A stretch of 64,000 nucleotides of DNA, from contig NZ_CP107932.1 in the NCBI RefSeq assembly GCF_036032445.1, positions 4,652,501-4,716,500 on the forward strand, in the 5' to 3' direction. This document shows positions 6,680 through 15,648 of this stretch, piece after piece. Below the pieces are notes generated by a model. That model ran no database searches and was not told where the DNA came from. It worked only from the letters and a program-made list of their open reading frames with translations. Every line of letters starts with the position of its first letter. Within the stretch, counting starts at the first letter, position 1. This DNA is from Nocardia sp. NBC_00416. Its GTDB lineage: Bacteria; Actinomycetota; Actinomycetes; Mycobacteriales; Mycobacteriaceae. Position numbers and translations under genes: made by a program.

Positions 6680-8782
6680 TTACTCGCCGGTCGCCTTGGC
6701 GATGATCTCCTTCGACACGTTGGCCGGAACCTCCGCGTACGAGTCGAACACCATGGAGTAGTTGGCCCGGCCCTGGGTCCTCGACCGCAGATCACCGATA
6801 TAGCCGAACATCTCCGAGAGCGGAACCAGCGCCTTGACGACACGGGCACCACTGCGTTCCTCCATGGCCTGGATCTGGCCACGGCGGGAGTTGAGGTCGC
6901 CGATCACATCGCCCATGTAGTCCTCGGGCGTGGTGACCTCGACCGCCATCAGCGGTTCGAGGATCACCGGACCGGCCTTACGGGCCGCTTCCTTGAGGGC
7001 CTGCACGCCGGCGATCTTGAACGCCATCTCCGAGGAGTCGACGTCGTGGTACGCACCGTCGAGCAGGGATACCTTCAGGTTGACCAGCGGGTAACCGGCG
7101 AGCACACCGTACTGCATGGCGTCCTGTGCGCCCGCGTCGACCGAAGGGATGTATTCCCTCGGCACACGGCCACCGGTGACCTTGTTCTCGAACTCGTAGG
7201 TGGCGCCGTCTTCGCCGACGAACGGCTCGAGCGCGATGATGACCTTGGCGAACTGACCCGAACCACCCGTCTGCTTCTTATGGGTGTACTCGAGCTTCTC
7301 GACCTTCTTGGTGATGGTCTCGCGGTAGGCCACCTGCGGCTTGCCGACGTTCGCCTCGACCTTGAATTCGCGCTTCATCCGGTCGACCAGGATGTCCAGG
7401 TGGAGCTCGCCCATACCGCCGATGACGGTCTGGCCGGTCTCCTGGTCCAGCTTCACCGTGAAGGTCGGATCCTCCTCGGCGAGCTTCTGGATCGCGGTGC
7501 CCAGCTTCTCCTGGTCGGACTTGGTCTTGGGCTCGATGGAGACCTCGATGACCGGGTCCGGGAAGGTCATGGACTCCAGCACGATCTGGTTGTTCGGATC
7601 GCACAGGGTGTCGCCGGTGGTGGTGTCCTTCAGGCCGATGACCGCGTAGATATGGCCGACGCTGGCCGAGGGGACCGGGTTCTCCTTGTTGGAGTGCATC
7701 TGGAACAGCTTGCCCAGGCGCTCCTTCTTGCCCTTGGTCGCGTTGATGACCTGAGCACCGGAGTCGACCTTGCCCGAGTAGACGCGGACGTAGGTCAGCT
7801 TGCCGAAGAACGGGTGCACCGCGATCTTGAACGCCAGCGCCGCGAACGGCTCGTCGGCGCTCGGCTTACGGGTGAGAACCTCGTCCTCTTTGTTCGGCGC
7901 GTGACCCTGCACGGACTCGACGTCCAGCGGCGAGGGCAGGTAGTCGATCACGGCGTCGAGCATGGGCTGCACGCCCTTGTTCTTGAACGCCGAACCGCAC
8001 AGCACCGGGTAGAGCTCGGAGTTGACCGTCATCTTGCGGATGGCGCCCTTGATCTCGTCGATCGAGAGCTCGCCGCCGCCGAAGAACTTGTCCAGCAGCG
8101 CCTCGTCGGACTCGGCGACGGTCTCCAGCAGTTCCTGCCGGTACTGCTCGGCCTTCTCGACCAGGTCGGCAGGGATGTCCTGGACCTCGTACTTCTCGCC
8201 GAGCTTGGTCTCGCCCGTCCAGACCTTGGCCTTCATCTCGACCAGGTCGACGATGCCCTCGAAGGAATCCTCGGCACCGATCGGCAACTGGACGACCAGC
8301 GGCTTGGCGCCGAGACGGTCCTTGATGGTCTGCACGGTGAAGTAGAAATCCGCACCGAGCTTGTCCATCTTGTTGACGAAGCAGATCCGGGGCACGTCGT
8401 ACTTGTCGGCCTGCCGCCACACCTGCTCGGACTGCGGCTCCACGCCCTCTTTGCCGTCGAAGACGGCGACAGCGCCATCGAGCACACGCAGGCTGCGCTC
8501 CACCTCGACGGTGAAGTCGACGTGGCCGGGGGTGTCGATGATGTTGATCTGGTTCTGGTTCCAGAAGCAGGTCACCGCCGCGGAGGTGATGGTGATGCCG
8601 CGCTCCTGCTCCTGCTCCATCCAGTCGGTGGTCGACGCCCCGTCATGGGTTTCGCCGATCTTGTAGTTCACACCGGTGTAGAAGAGGATGCGTTCGGTCG
8701 TAGTGGTCTTGCCCGCATCGATGTGGGCCATGATGCCGATGTTGCGGACCTTGTTCAGGTCGGTGAGCACGTCCTGTGCCAC
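6680..8782 (-). CDS. fusA: Elongation factor G
   Basis: The 700-residue translational GTPase drives ribosome translocation and helps recycle ribosomes with RRF. The G-domain motifs AHIDAGKTTT (near residue 20), DTPGHVDF and NKMDK are intact, and the length is normal for bacterial EF-G. The C-terminal half carries the usual domains III-V, including the conserved RGQIQAME near the end. It lies between rpsG and tuf on the minus strand, as in the standard str operon. Confidence 0.98.
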   Translation of the reverse strand: MAQDVLTDLNKVRNIGIMAHIDAGKTTTTERILFYTGVNYKIGETHDGASTTDWMEQEQERGITITSAAVTCFWNQNQINIIDTPGHVDFTVEVERSLRVLDGAVAVFDGKEGVEPQSEQVWRQADKYDVPRICFVNKMDKLGADFYFTVQTIKDRLGAKPLVVQLPIGAEDSFEGIVDLVEMKAKVWTGETKLGEKYEVQDIPADLVEKAEQYRQELLETVAESDEALLDKFFGGGELSIDEIKGAIRKMTVNSELYPVLCGSAFKNKGVQPMLDAVIDYLPSPLDVESVQGHAPNKEDEVLTRKPSADEPFAALAFKIAVHPFFGKLTYVRVYSGKVDSGAQVINATKGKKERLGKLFQMHSNKENPVPSASVGHIYAVIGLKDTTTGDTLCDPNNQIVLESMTFPDPVIEVSIEPKTKSDQEKLGTAIQKLAEEDPTFTVKLDQETGQTVIGGMGELHLDILVDRMKREFKVEANVGKPQVAYRETITKKVEKLEYTHKKQTGGSGQFAKVIIALEPFVGEDGATYEFENKVTGGRVPREYIPSVDAGAQDAMQYGVLAGYPLVNLKVSLLDGAYHDVDSSEMAFKIAGVQALKEAARKAGPVILEPLMAVEVTTPEDYMGDVIGDLNSRRGQIQAMEERSGARVVKALVPLSEMFGYIGDLRSRTQGRANYSMVFDSYAEVPANVSKEIIAKATGE

Positions 8783-8876
8783 GGAAATCTTCCCCGCTCG
8801 TAGCTAGTTGGGATTTTCGCCGACGACCGTGTGGCCGTCATATCTGTCAAAGCGGAAGCGGCGCTTCCGTAAGCCT

Positions 8877-8901
8877 CCCGGCCCAGGAGCGATGGGCCGG
8901 G
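8877..8901. other. Short hairpin between rpsG and fusA
   Basis: A 9-bp stem (8877-8885 with 8893-8901) and 7-nt loop lie just past the rpsG stop in the 125-bp gap. It lacks a U-tract, so it may be a processing or partial attenuation site rather than a full terminator. Its function is unproven. Confidence 0.3.
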
Positions 8902-8907
8902 CAGACA

Positions 8908-9378
8908 TCACCAGCGGTAGTGCGCGAAGGCCCGGTTCGACTCGGCCATCTTGTGGGTGTCCTCGCGACGCTTGACCGAAGCACCGAGGCCGTTGCTGGC
9001 GTCGAGCAGTTCGTTGGCCAGACGCTCGATCATGGTCTTCTCGCGGCGTGCCCGCGAGTAGTTGACCAGCCAGCGCAGCGCGAGAGTGTTGGAGCGGCCG
9101 GGACGGACCTCGACCGGAACCTGGTAGGTGGCGCCACCGACGCGGCGCGGCTTGACCTCGAGGGCCGGCTTGACGTTGTCCAGCGCGCGCTTGAGGGTGA
9201 CGACCGGATCGGTGCCGGTCTTATCGCGCGCCTGCTCCAGCGCGCCGTACACGATGCGCTCGGCAGTGGACTTCTTGCCGTCGAGAAGGATCTTGTTGAC
9301 CAGTTGCGTCACCAGCGGCGACCCGTAGACCGGGTCGTTGATCAGCGGACGCTTGGGAGCGGGGCCCTTGCGAGGCAT
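8908..9378 (-). CDS. rpsG: 30S ribosomal protein S7
   Basis: The 156-residue protein has the normal length. S7 binds the 3' major domain of 16S rRNA and starts assembly of the 30S head. It begins MPRKGPAPKRPL, contains GGATYQVPVEVRP and ends in the usual actinobacterial SNRAFAHYRW. The gap to rpsL is a single base, so the two genes are clearly co-transcribed and probably translationally coupled. Confidence 0.98.
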   Translation of the reverse strand: MPRKGPAPKRPLINDPVYGSPLVTQLVNKILLDGKKSTAERIVYGALEQARDKTGTDPVVTLKRALDNVKPALEVKPRRVGGATYQVPVEVRPGRSNTLALRWLVNYSRARREKTMIERLANELLDASNGLGASVKRREDTHKMAESNRAFAHYRW

Positions 9379-9379
9379 A

Positions 9380-9754
9380 TCAGCTCTTCTCCTTCTTGGC
9401 GCCGTAACGGCTGCGGGCCTGCTTGCGGTTCTTCACACCCTGGGTGTCGAGCGAGCCGCGGATGATCTTGTAACGCACACCGGGGAGGTCCTTCACACGA
9501 CCGCCGCGCACGAGCACCATCGAGTGCTCCTGCAGGTTGTGGCCTTCGCCGGGGATGTAGGCCGTGACCTCGACCGCGCTGGTCAGCTTCACACGCGCGA
9601 CCTTCCGCAGCGCGGAGTTCGGCTTCTTCGGGGTGGTGGTGTACACGCGGGTGCACACACCACGCCGCTGCGGGCTCCCCTTGAGGGCCGCGGTCTTGGT
9701 CTTGGCGACCTTGTCTCGGCGACCCTTACGGACCAGCTGGTTGATGGTTGGCAT
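9380..9754 (-). CDS. rpsL: 30S ribosomal protein S12
   Basis: The 124-residue protein is full length. S12 sits in the decoding centre of the 30S subunit. It reads MPTINQLVRKGR, then TPKKPNSALRK and GGRVKDLPGVRYK. Lys43 and Lys88, the two positions most often changed in streptomycin resistance, are both wild type. It is the first gene of the str operon, preceded by AAAGGAAAG as ribosome-binding site and by a promoter about 210 bp upstream. Confidence 0.98.
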   Translation of the reverse strand: MPTINQLVRKGRRDKVAKTKTAALKGSPQRRGVCTRVYTTTPKKPNSALRKVARVKLTSAVEVTAYIPGEGHNLQEHSMVLVRGGRVKDLPGVRYKIIRGSLDTQGVKNRKQARSRYGAKKEKS

Positions 9755-9964
9755 AGACCGGCTTTCCTTTTATCGGTTATGGCGGTGTCAGGTCTGTTCA
9801 TCGAGCTTTCACCCGCACGTCCAACCACGTTTCTCGCGTCCCGAGGTCGGGCGTGTCGCGCGCAGTTCAGGGCCCGATTCAGAGGCACGCTGGAATCGTC
9901 AGCCGCTCTCGCTGGCCTACGTCTGCGCTCGAACTTGCCCGCATCCTTCCGGGCACAGCCGTCC

Positions 9965-9994
9965 ACTGTACTCGGGCGTAGCTGACAGGGTCAA
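9965..9994 (-). promoter_or_regulatory. Promoter of the rpsL-rpsG-fusA-tuf operon
   Basis: On the minus strand TTGACC (9989-9994) and TACAGT (9965-9970) are separated by 18 bp, a strong match to the primary sigma factor consensus. Transcription would start near 9958 and give a leader of about 200 nt before rpsL. Confidence 0.7.
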
Positions 9995-10076
9995 AACAGG
10001 GCCCGTTCAGCGCACGATCACCAGAGCCGACTCCAGTCGGACACCGACCGGCCGCGGCGCGGGGAACCGGCGGATC

Positions 10077-10628
10077 TCACCGCGCTCGGTTCAATGTCAA
10101 CGTCATGAGCTTCTTCACCGGCTCACACGGATCCTGATGTGCCGAACCCTGATGGTAGTTCACCCACCACCCGACCACCCCGGCGTCCGGGGCACTCGCG
10201 GTGATCCCGCACGAATCGGGATCACCCGGCCGCCGGATCGCCAAACCCTGGGAGCTCTCCACCTCGATGATCTGGGAGGTGTACCCGAGTTCGCCGTAGG
10301 TGGTCTTCTCGTTGCTCAGGGTGCCGTTCTCGTACCAGTTCAGCGTAACCATCGCGTTGCCGCCCGGCGCGTCGGGAACCAGCCACATGCACACGGCGCC
10401 GTTGAATTCGCCGGACGCGATCTGGCCGCCGACCGCCTCACCGATGGTGACCCGGTCCACGACCTCGCATTCGCGCAGCAACTTGTCGAAGTTCACGTCC
10501 AACTGTTCGGAGCCGCCCGCCGGAACCGCCGACCCGTCGATCGTGCTGCCGCAGCCGGTCGACATCAGCACCAGTACACAGCCGAACAGGACCGACAGGC
10601 TCGTCAGTGCCCGCCGCGCGCTCCCCAT
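10077..10628 (-). CDS. DUF3558 lipoprotein
   Basis: The 183-residue protein starts at MGSARRALTSL. A lipoprotein signal ends in a lipobox before the cysteine of MSTGCGS, so the mature protein is anchored outside the membrane. The rest fits the DUF3558 family of actinobacterial lipoproteins: an N-terminal region with CEVVDR, GAVCMWL and paired cysteines near the end (DSCG, DPCEPV). The gene starts 8 bp after the stop of another DUF3558 gene, so the two form a small operon. The function of the family is unknown. Confidence 0.8.
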   Translation of the reverse strand: MGSARRALTSLSVLFGCVLVLMSTGCGSTIDGSAVPAGGSEQLDVNFDKLLRECEVVDRVTIGEAVGGQIASGEFNGAVCMWLVPDAPGGNAMVTLNWYENGTLSNEKTTYGELGYTSQIIEVESSQGLAIRRPGDPDSCGITASAPDAGVVGWWVNYHQGSAHQDPCEPVKKLMTLTLNRAR

Positions 10629-10636
10629 CGCGCGAC

Positions 10637-11131
10637 TCACTTCAACCGCTGCAGGGTCAGCTCGGCCAGCTTGCGCGAAGCCTCGCAGGGCGGCTCCAGG
10701 GTGCCGGCCTGGTGGGACCATTCGAAGAAGTCGTCGTCCAGCTGCACCGCCAGATCACAGATCGTCCCCCAGCTCCCTTGAAATCCCGGACGGCCCCCGA
10801 CCTCGATCGATTCCGGTGCGCGCCCCGCGGTCGACACCCACGCCCGCTCCCGCCCGATCGGACTGCCCCGGTAGCTCGCGAAGGTCATGCTTCCACTGCC
10901 CTCCCAACGGCAGCCGGTGGAGTTCTTATAGGTCATCCACACCGCACCGCCGAGGATCTCGGAAACCTCCTTGTCGGTGACGTGACCGCACTCGCCGACG
11001 AACGGCCCCAGAGCAGCGACCTTCGGCGGGGCCCCCTTGGGGGAATCGGAGTCGCCGGAGTCGGAAGACGAGCAGCCCATGAGCATGGTCAGCGCCAACC
11101 CGCCCGCGACCATGGCCGACTTCATCCGCAT
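10637..11131 (-). CDS. DUF3558 lipoprotein
   Basis: The start is placed at MRMKSAMVAGG because it is directly followed by a hydrophobic stretch and the lipobox MLMGCSSS. The protein then has 164 residues. The mature part has the DUF3558 cysteine pattern (ECGHV, GCRWEG, TICDL, PPCEAS). It is the first gene of a tandem pair with the gene at 10077-10628. The two proteins share layout but are clearly diverged. They are surface-exposed lipoproteins of unknown role. Confidence 0.8.
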   Translation of the reverse strand: MRMKSAMVAGGLALTMLMGCSSSDSGDSDSPKGAPPKVAALGPFVGECGHVTDKEVSEILGGAVWMTYKNSTGCRWEGSGSMTFASYRGSPIGRERAWVSTAGRAPESIEVGGRPGFQGSWGTICDLAVQLDDDFFEWSHQAGTLEPPCEASRKLAELTLQRLK

Positions 11132-11760
11132 ACGGCGAACTCTACCGACAGGACCGGTCACCAGCACCCCGCGGATCGCGGGCACTACGCGCACCGCGAC
11201 GACGCACCCCGCCCATCCGCACGCAGCGAGGAGACCCGCCGCCGGGCACCGCGGCGCACCGAACCGCATCGGTTGCGGGCCTTCATCGGCCTGCACCACC
11301 GGGCGATTCGCACCCGAACATCTTTGCGTCCAACTTATTTGGGGTTTTGTCGTCGACGAGTGTTCAGCGCGCGGGTGGCGTCCGCTCCGGGGAGGGAATC
11401 ACTGGCGGGAACCCGAACGACAGCCGATCACCGCGCCCGGATGCGTCGCGACATTGTCGTGGTGACGGTCTCGGCGGCGGGGTGTACCGCCGCGCGCGGA
11501 CAGCGTGCTGCCGAGGCCCATTCGAGGGGATTGCTCCCCCGGAGCCCACCGTCCGGGAAACCAGGCGCGAAGAGGCGCGGGCAGTCGATGAATCACGATG
11601 CCGGAGAGGCAATTAACAGCTGGAATCAGCACCGGACGTGCGTGGTGATTACGCGTGCTACCCGCATGATCAGCACAATATGAACGGTCCGACCACTTTG
11701 CGGCTCGAGTGATCACGCGGTTCTTCTTCCGGGCCGGCTGAAACGGCCTGTCACAACACC
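11132..11760. other. Intergenic stretch without a recognised gene
   Basis: This region lies between the start of the DUF3558 pair and the 3' end of the quinone oxidoreductase, both on the minus strand. No convincing coding frame was seen. The part near 11330-11345 is AT-richer than its surroundings and could hold the lipoprotein promoter. Confidence 0.4.
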
Positions 11761-11801
11761 CCGACCGCCCACGACCCGTACCGCGGGTCGTGGGTGGTCG
11801 G
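11761..11801 (-). terminator. Terminator of the quinone oxidoreductase gene
   Basis: An 18-bp stem (11761-11778 with 11784-11801, one G-T wobble) with a 5-nt loop begins 2 bp after the stop codon of the 11804-12778 gene. It is among the strongest hairpins in the window. Confidence 0.75.
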
Positions 11802-11803
11802 CT

Positions 11804-12778
11804 TCAGCGAATTTTCACTACGACCTTGCCCGCGGCGGCCCGGTTCTCCAGTGACGCCACGGCGGCCGCGGCCTGCTCCAGTTCGAACAACACCGGTTGC
11901 GGGGCGGCGATCGCACCGCTCTCCAGCAACGGCGCCACCTCGGCCCACTGTTCGCTCAGATAGCCGGGATTCGACAGCATCCATTCACCCCAGCCCGCGC
12001 CGACCACCTCGACGTTCTTCAACAGCAACCGGTTCACCTTCACAGTCGGGATATCGCCGCCGGTGAAACCCACCACCAGGAGACGGCCCCCGCGGGCGAG
12101 CGAGCGAATGCTGTCGGTGAACCGGTCGCCGCCCACCGGGTCGAGCACGATGTCCACGCCGCGGTTATCGGTGAGTTCCTTGACCCGGCCCAGCCAGCCG
12201 TCGGTGAGCACCACATCGTCGGCGCCGTGAGCGCGAGCGGTCTCGGCCTTCTCCTCCGTGCTGACCACGGCGATCACCCGGCCGGCGCCCAGTGCCCGCG
12301 CCATCCGCAGGGTCGAGGTTCCGATACCGCCGGCGGCGCCGTGCACCAGCACGGTCTCCCCCGGGGCCAGTCGGCCGCGGTTGCGCAGGCAGAAGTGCAC
12401 GGTGAGATCGTTGAAGAGGATCCCGGCGCCGGCTTCGAACGAGATGTTGTCCGGTAGTCCGAACACCATCTCGGCGGAGGTCGTCGCCACTTCGGCCATC
12501 GCATTGCCGAGCATGGTCAGCGCACACACCCGATCGCCCGGCCGCACGGATGCGCCCTCGGGGGCTTCACGCACGACGCCCGCGATCTCGCCGCCGACCA
12601 CGAACGGCATCTCGGGTTTCATCTGGTACAGCCCACGCGTCATCAACACGTCCGGGAAGGCCACCCCGGCCGCGTGCACATCGATCACGACCCCGCCCGG
12701 CAACGGTCGGGGTTCCGGGATATCGACGATCTCGATGGCTTCCGGTCCGTCGAGTTTGCTGACCTGAGCTGCGCGCAT
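11804..12778 (-). CDS. NADPH:quinone oxidoreductase (zinc-independent MDR family)
   Basis: The 324-residue protein starts at MRAAQVSKLDG, with GAGAGAGG upstream. It has the GroES-like N-domain of medium-chain dehydrogenases and a Rossmann domain with VHGAAGGIGTSTLRMARALGAG (near residues 140-160, NADPH site). The zinc ligands of alcohol dehydrogenases are absent, which fits the quinone oxidoreductase/crotonase-like branch. It probably reduces quinones or unsaturated carbonyl compounds. It stands alone on the minus strand, divergent from the EspC-like gene. Confidence 0.85.
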   Translation of the reverse strand: MRAAQVSKLDGPEAIEIVDIPEPRPLPGGVVIDVHAAGVAFPDVLMTRGLYQMKPEMPFVVGGEIAGVVREAPEGASVRPGDRVCALTMLGNAMAEVATTSAEMVFGLPDNISFEAGAGILFNDLTVHFCLRNRGRLAPGETVLVHGAAGGIGTSTLRMARALGAGRVIAVVSTEEKAETARAHGADDVVLTDGWLGRVKELTDNRGVDIVLDPVGGDRFTDSIRSLARGGRLLVVGFTGGDIPTVKVNRLLLKNVEVVGAGWGEWMLSNPGYLSEQWAEVAPLLESGAIAAPQPVLFELEQAAAAVASLENRAAAGKVVVKIR

Positions 12779-13031
12779 ATGCCGACCTCTCTCTTCGTCC
12801 ACCGGCGAGTATAGAGACGCACCGGTTCATATGTACCAATCCACTCGTCCCCCTCAACTTAATGGGAGCGACCGACCGAAGTCCATCCCCCGCCGGGCAC
12901 CGGACGAGCCGTCGACAACCCGGACAACGCACCGCGGCCGCCGATCACTCCAGGTCCGAGCCCACCTCGGGAAACGCACCCGTTTGTTAGGCTCGGCCGC
13001 AGTACAACGGGCGGGAATCCCTGGGGGACAA

Positions 13032-13355
13032 ATGAACGAAGACGAGACAGGCGTACCCGATGCGGCGGTCCGGGTCGATCCCGGTCTACTGCGCGCGTTC
13101 GCGGGCCGGCTCGACACCGAGGCGGGTGCGGTCACCACACTGGACGTCGCGGGAGTGTTCGCGGCGGCGGCCGGCGCGCTACCCGGCACGGGCTTCGGCC
13201 CGGTCGCGCAGCGCGCCGCCGATCTGACCGCCTCCTGCCTGCACCGCGTCACCACGGTCGCGGCCACCCTGCGCACCAGCGCGGGCGACTACGAGATGAC
13301 CGAAACGGAGTTCGACCGAGCGCTCACCACCGTCGGCCTGGATCCCGCGATATGA
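13032..13355 (+). CDS. EspC-like type VII secretion-associated protein
   Basis: The 107-residue helical protein starts at MNEDETGVPDAAVRVDPGLL, with GGGGGA just upstream. The pattern VDPGLLRAFAGRLD, a glycine- and alanine-rich turn, and a second long helix with YEMTETEFDRAL match the EspC/WXG100-like ESX substrate family (DUF2580). The Y-x-x-x-D/E type tail YEMTE could serve as the secretion signal. It overlaps the next gene by ATGA and is presumably its secretion partner. No ESX core genes are in the window, so export would depend on a locus elsewhere. Confidence 0.75.
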   Translation: MNEDETGVPDAAVRVDPGLLRAFAGRLDTEAGAVTTLDVAGVFAAAAGALPGTGFGPVAQRAADLTASCLHRVTTVAATLRTSAGDYEMTETEFDRALTTVGLDPAI

Positions 13356-14485
13356 CCCTCACCGTCGGCGACGTCGAACAGTGGCAGGCCGACCACCTCA
13401 CCACCGCCGCCACCCACGTGCACACCCTCGCCGGTCGGCTCGATCAGCTCACCGGCGACGCGGCCACCGGCACCCGGGCGCTGAACTGGTCCGGCCCCGC
13501 GGGCGCCGCCGCGAACACCCGAATGGACACCGAACGCACCCGCACGGGAACGGTGAGCGCCGCGTTGCTGAAATTCGACACCGCGCTGCGCGCGGAGGTG
13601 GTCAACCTCATCGAGGCGAAGAACAAAGTCCTGCTGATGCGCGATACCGCGCGCGATACCGCCCAACCGCCGCTGCCCGCGTTCGAGGTGGCCGGCGACG
13701 GCAGCGTCACCGCCGCCGCCCGCATCGACTACCTGCGCCGCACCGCGGGTGAGGCGGCCGATTCCGTCGAGATGCAGCGGACCGAACTGGGTCAGCGACT
13801 CGTGGCTGCCTCCCACCAGTGGCATCTGGTGAATGCCCTGAAATCGGCCGAGGACACAGCCGGGCGGGCCACCGCCCAGGTCCAGCAGGCGGTGACCGAT
13901 CTCGAGAACGCCTACACCGCGCTCGGTGATCCCGGCCGGCCACCCTCGGCCGCACCGACGATCCCGGCCGCCACCACCCCGCGGCCGACCGGAGAGAGCC
14001 CGCAGAACAGCACCGGGTATTCCGCCGGTGGATCGCCGGTCGGCTCGCTGCTGAGCGGCGGCACCGACATCGGCGGCGGCAGCCCGGCACTCTCGACGGA
14101 CGCGAGTACGCCCACCACAATGCCCACCGGGGACCAGGCGGAATGGATCCAGGAGGCGATCCGGGTGCTGCGCGAGAACGGCTACGATATCGATGATTCC
14201 GAGGCCGCCGCGATCGCGCTGATCATCGAACGCGAATCCGGTGGCAACCCGAACGCGATCAACCTCTGGGACAGCAACGCGGCGGCCGGTATCCCGTCCA
14301 AGGGATTGATGCAGACCATCGACCCGACGTTCACCTCCCACGCGCTACCCGGCCACGGCGATATCTGGAACCCGGTGGACAACATCATCGCCGGCACCAG
14401 ATACGCCATCGAACGGTACGGGTCGCTCGACAATGTGCCCGGTGTGGTCGGGGAATCGGACGGGACCGGCTACGTCGGATACTGA
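13352..14485 (+). CDS. WXG-like protein with a C-terminal lytic transglycosylase domain
   Basis: The 377-residue protein has three parts. Residues 1-190 are a helical WXG-type module with the central turn WSGPAG. Residues 190-255 are a Pro/Gly/Thr-rich linker. Residues 255-377 are a soluble lytic transglycosylase (SLT) domain. The likely catalytic glutamate lies in IIERESGGNP, followed by GLMQTI and the motif NIIAGTRYAIERYG. SLT enzymes cut peptidoglycan glycan strands. The gene is coupled by ATGA to the EspC-like gene. The layout suggests a peptidoglycan hydrolase exported by an ESX system. Confidence 0.8.
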   Translation: MTLTVGDVEQWQADHLTTAATHVHTLAGRLDQLTGDAATGTRALNWSGPAGAAANTRMDTERTRTGTVSAALLKFDTALRAEVVNLIEAKNKVLLMRDTARDTAQPPLPAFEVAGDGSVTAAARIDYLRRTAGEAADSVEMQRTELGQRLVAASHQWHLVNALKSAEDTAGRATAQVQQAVTDLENAYTALGDPGRPPSAAPTIPAATTPRPTGESPQNSTGYSAGGSPVGSLLSGGTDIGGGSPALSTDASTPTTMPTGDQAEWIQEAIRVLRENGYDIDDSEAAAIALIIERESGGNPNAINLWDSNAAAGIPSKGLMQTIDPTFTSHALPGHGDIWNPVDNIIAGTRYAIERYGSLDNVPGVVGESDGTGYVGY

Positions 14486-14613
14486 TCACCGCAACGCGCC
14501 GGACACCACGAACAGGCGGCTCGGCGTGGCGCGGTGACACAGGCCCCGTAAAGTCGTCTCACAGGAAACACGTAGAAGTACCGCGGCCACAGCCCGCCGC
14601 GCGAGGAGCACAA

Positions 14614-15384
14614 GTGTCACTCGATCAGCCGCTGGCCCCGCTTCCCCAGGAGGGCATGGGGTTCGTCTCGGCGTGGCCGGTGCGAGCCGGCGACGTCGAC
14701 CCGTACAACCGCCTACGTCTCGACGGGGTCGCCCGCTACCTCCAGGACATCGCCTGGGAACACCTCCAGCAATCCGTGCTGGAACAAACCGACCCCAGTT
14801 GGATCATCCGGCGCACGGTGATCGATGTGGTCCGCCCGGTCCTGTGGCCCGACCACGTCCAGCTACGACGCTGGTGTTCGAGCATGTCCACCCGTTGGGC
14901 GAATATGCGGGTGCGGATCACCAGCGACCGCGGCGGCCTGATCGAGACCGAGGGTTTCTGGATCAACATCAACGAGTCGAACAACATGCCGGCCCGGATC
15001 AGCGACGCCGGTCTGGCCTACCTCGCCCAGACCACCGCCGAACAACGACTCCGCTGGCGGCCCTGGCTCACCGATCCCACCCCGCCGGAATCCGACACCG
15101 ATCTCCCGTTCCCGGTCCGGGCCACCGATATCGACCAGTACAACCACGTGAACAACGCCTGCTATTGGCAGGCGGTGGAGCAATATCTGGTCGACTACCC
15201 GAAGCTGGTCAGCGGCCCGCACCGCGCGGTGATCGAATACATCGCCCCCGTCCTGGCCCGCCAGCACATCAGCGTGCGCAGCAGATACGAACCGGGCGAC
15301 CGCACTCACGGACAACCCACACTGCGACTGTGGTTCGTGGTGGACGGGATCACCACGACGATCGTCAAGGTCGCGCCCCTGTAA
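14614..15384 (+). CDS. Acyl-ACP thioesterase family protein
   Basis: The 256-residue protein starts at GTG with GAGGAG 7 bases upstream. It has two hotdog folds: an N-terminal one with DVDPYNRLRLDGVARYLQD and a C-terminal one with DIDQYNHVNNACYWQAVE. Each carries the aspartate and histidine/asparagine motif typical of 4-hydroxybenzoyl-CoA and FatA-like thioesterases. The N-terminal copy lacks the HVNN asparagines, as in other double-hotdog acyl-ACP thioesterases. It probably releases fatty acids from acyl carrier protein. It has no close operon partner. Confidence 0.8.
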   Translation: MSLDQPLAPLPQEGMGFVSAWPVRAGDVDPYNRLRLDGVARYLQDIAWEHLQQSVLEQTDPSWIIRRTVIDVVRPVLWPDHVQLRRWCSSMSTRWANMRVRITSDRGGLIETEGFWININESNNMPARISDAGLAYLAQTTAEQRLRWRPWLTDPTPPESDTDLPFPVRATDIDQYNHVNNACYWQAVEQYLVDYPKLVSGPHRAVIEYIAPVLARQHISVRSRYEPGDRTHGQPTLRLWFVVDGITTTIVKVAPL

Positions 15385-15648
15385 TTCCGGAGGCGCCGGG
15401 GCGGGACCCATCCGTTGCGCGGCCCTCCTCCCCGGGCTTCGTCCGGCCGGATCCCGGCCTCGGCGCGGAACCGCGGACGGTGCCCGAGCAGAACTCCCGG
15501 CGGCGAACTCCGCGAATCGCCGCGCAACCCGTGCGCCGAGTCCGGACAGCGGAATCCGGCCCGAGCACGAGGTCGCGGGCGGTACATCGCAGGCCGTCCG
15601 GTGTCAGTGGTGGCGTCTAGGCTGCGCGCCGTGGCTGGAGAAGACGGC

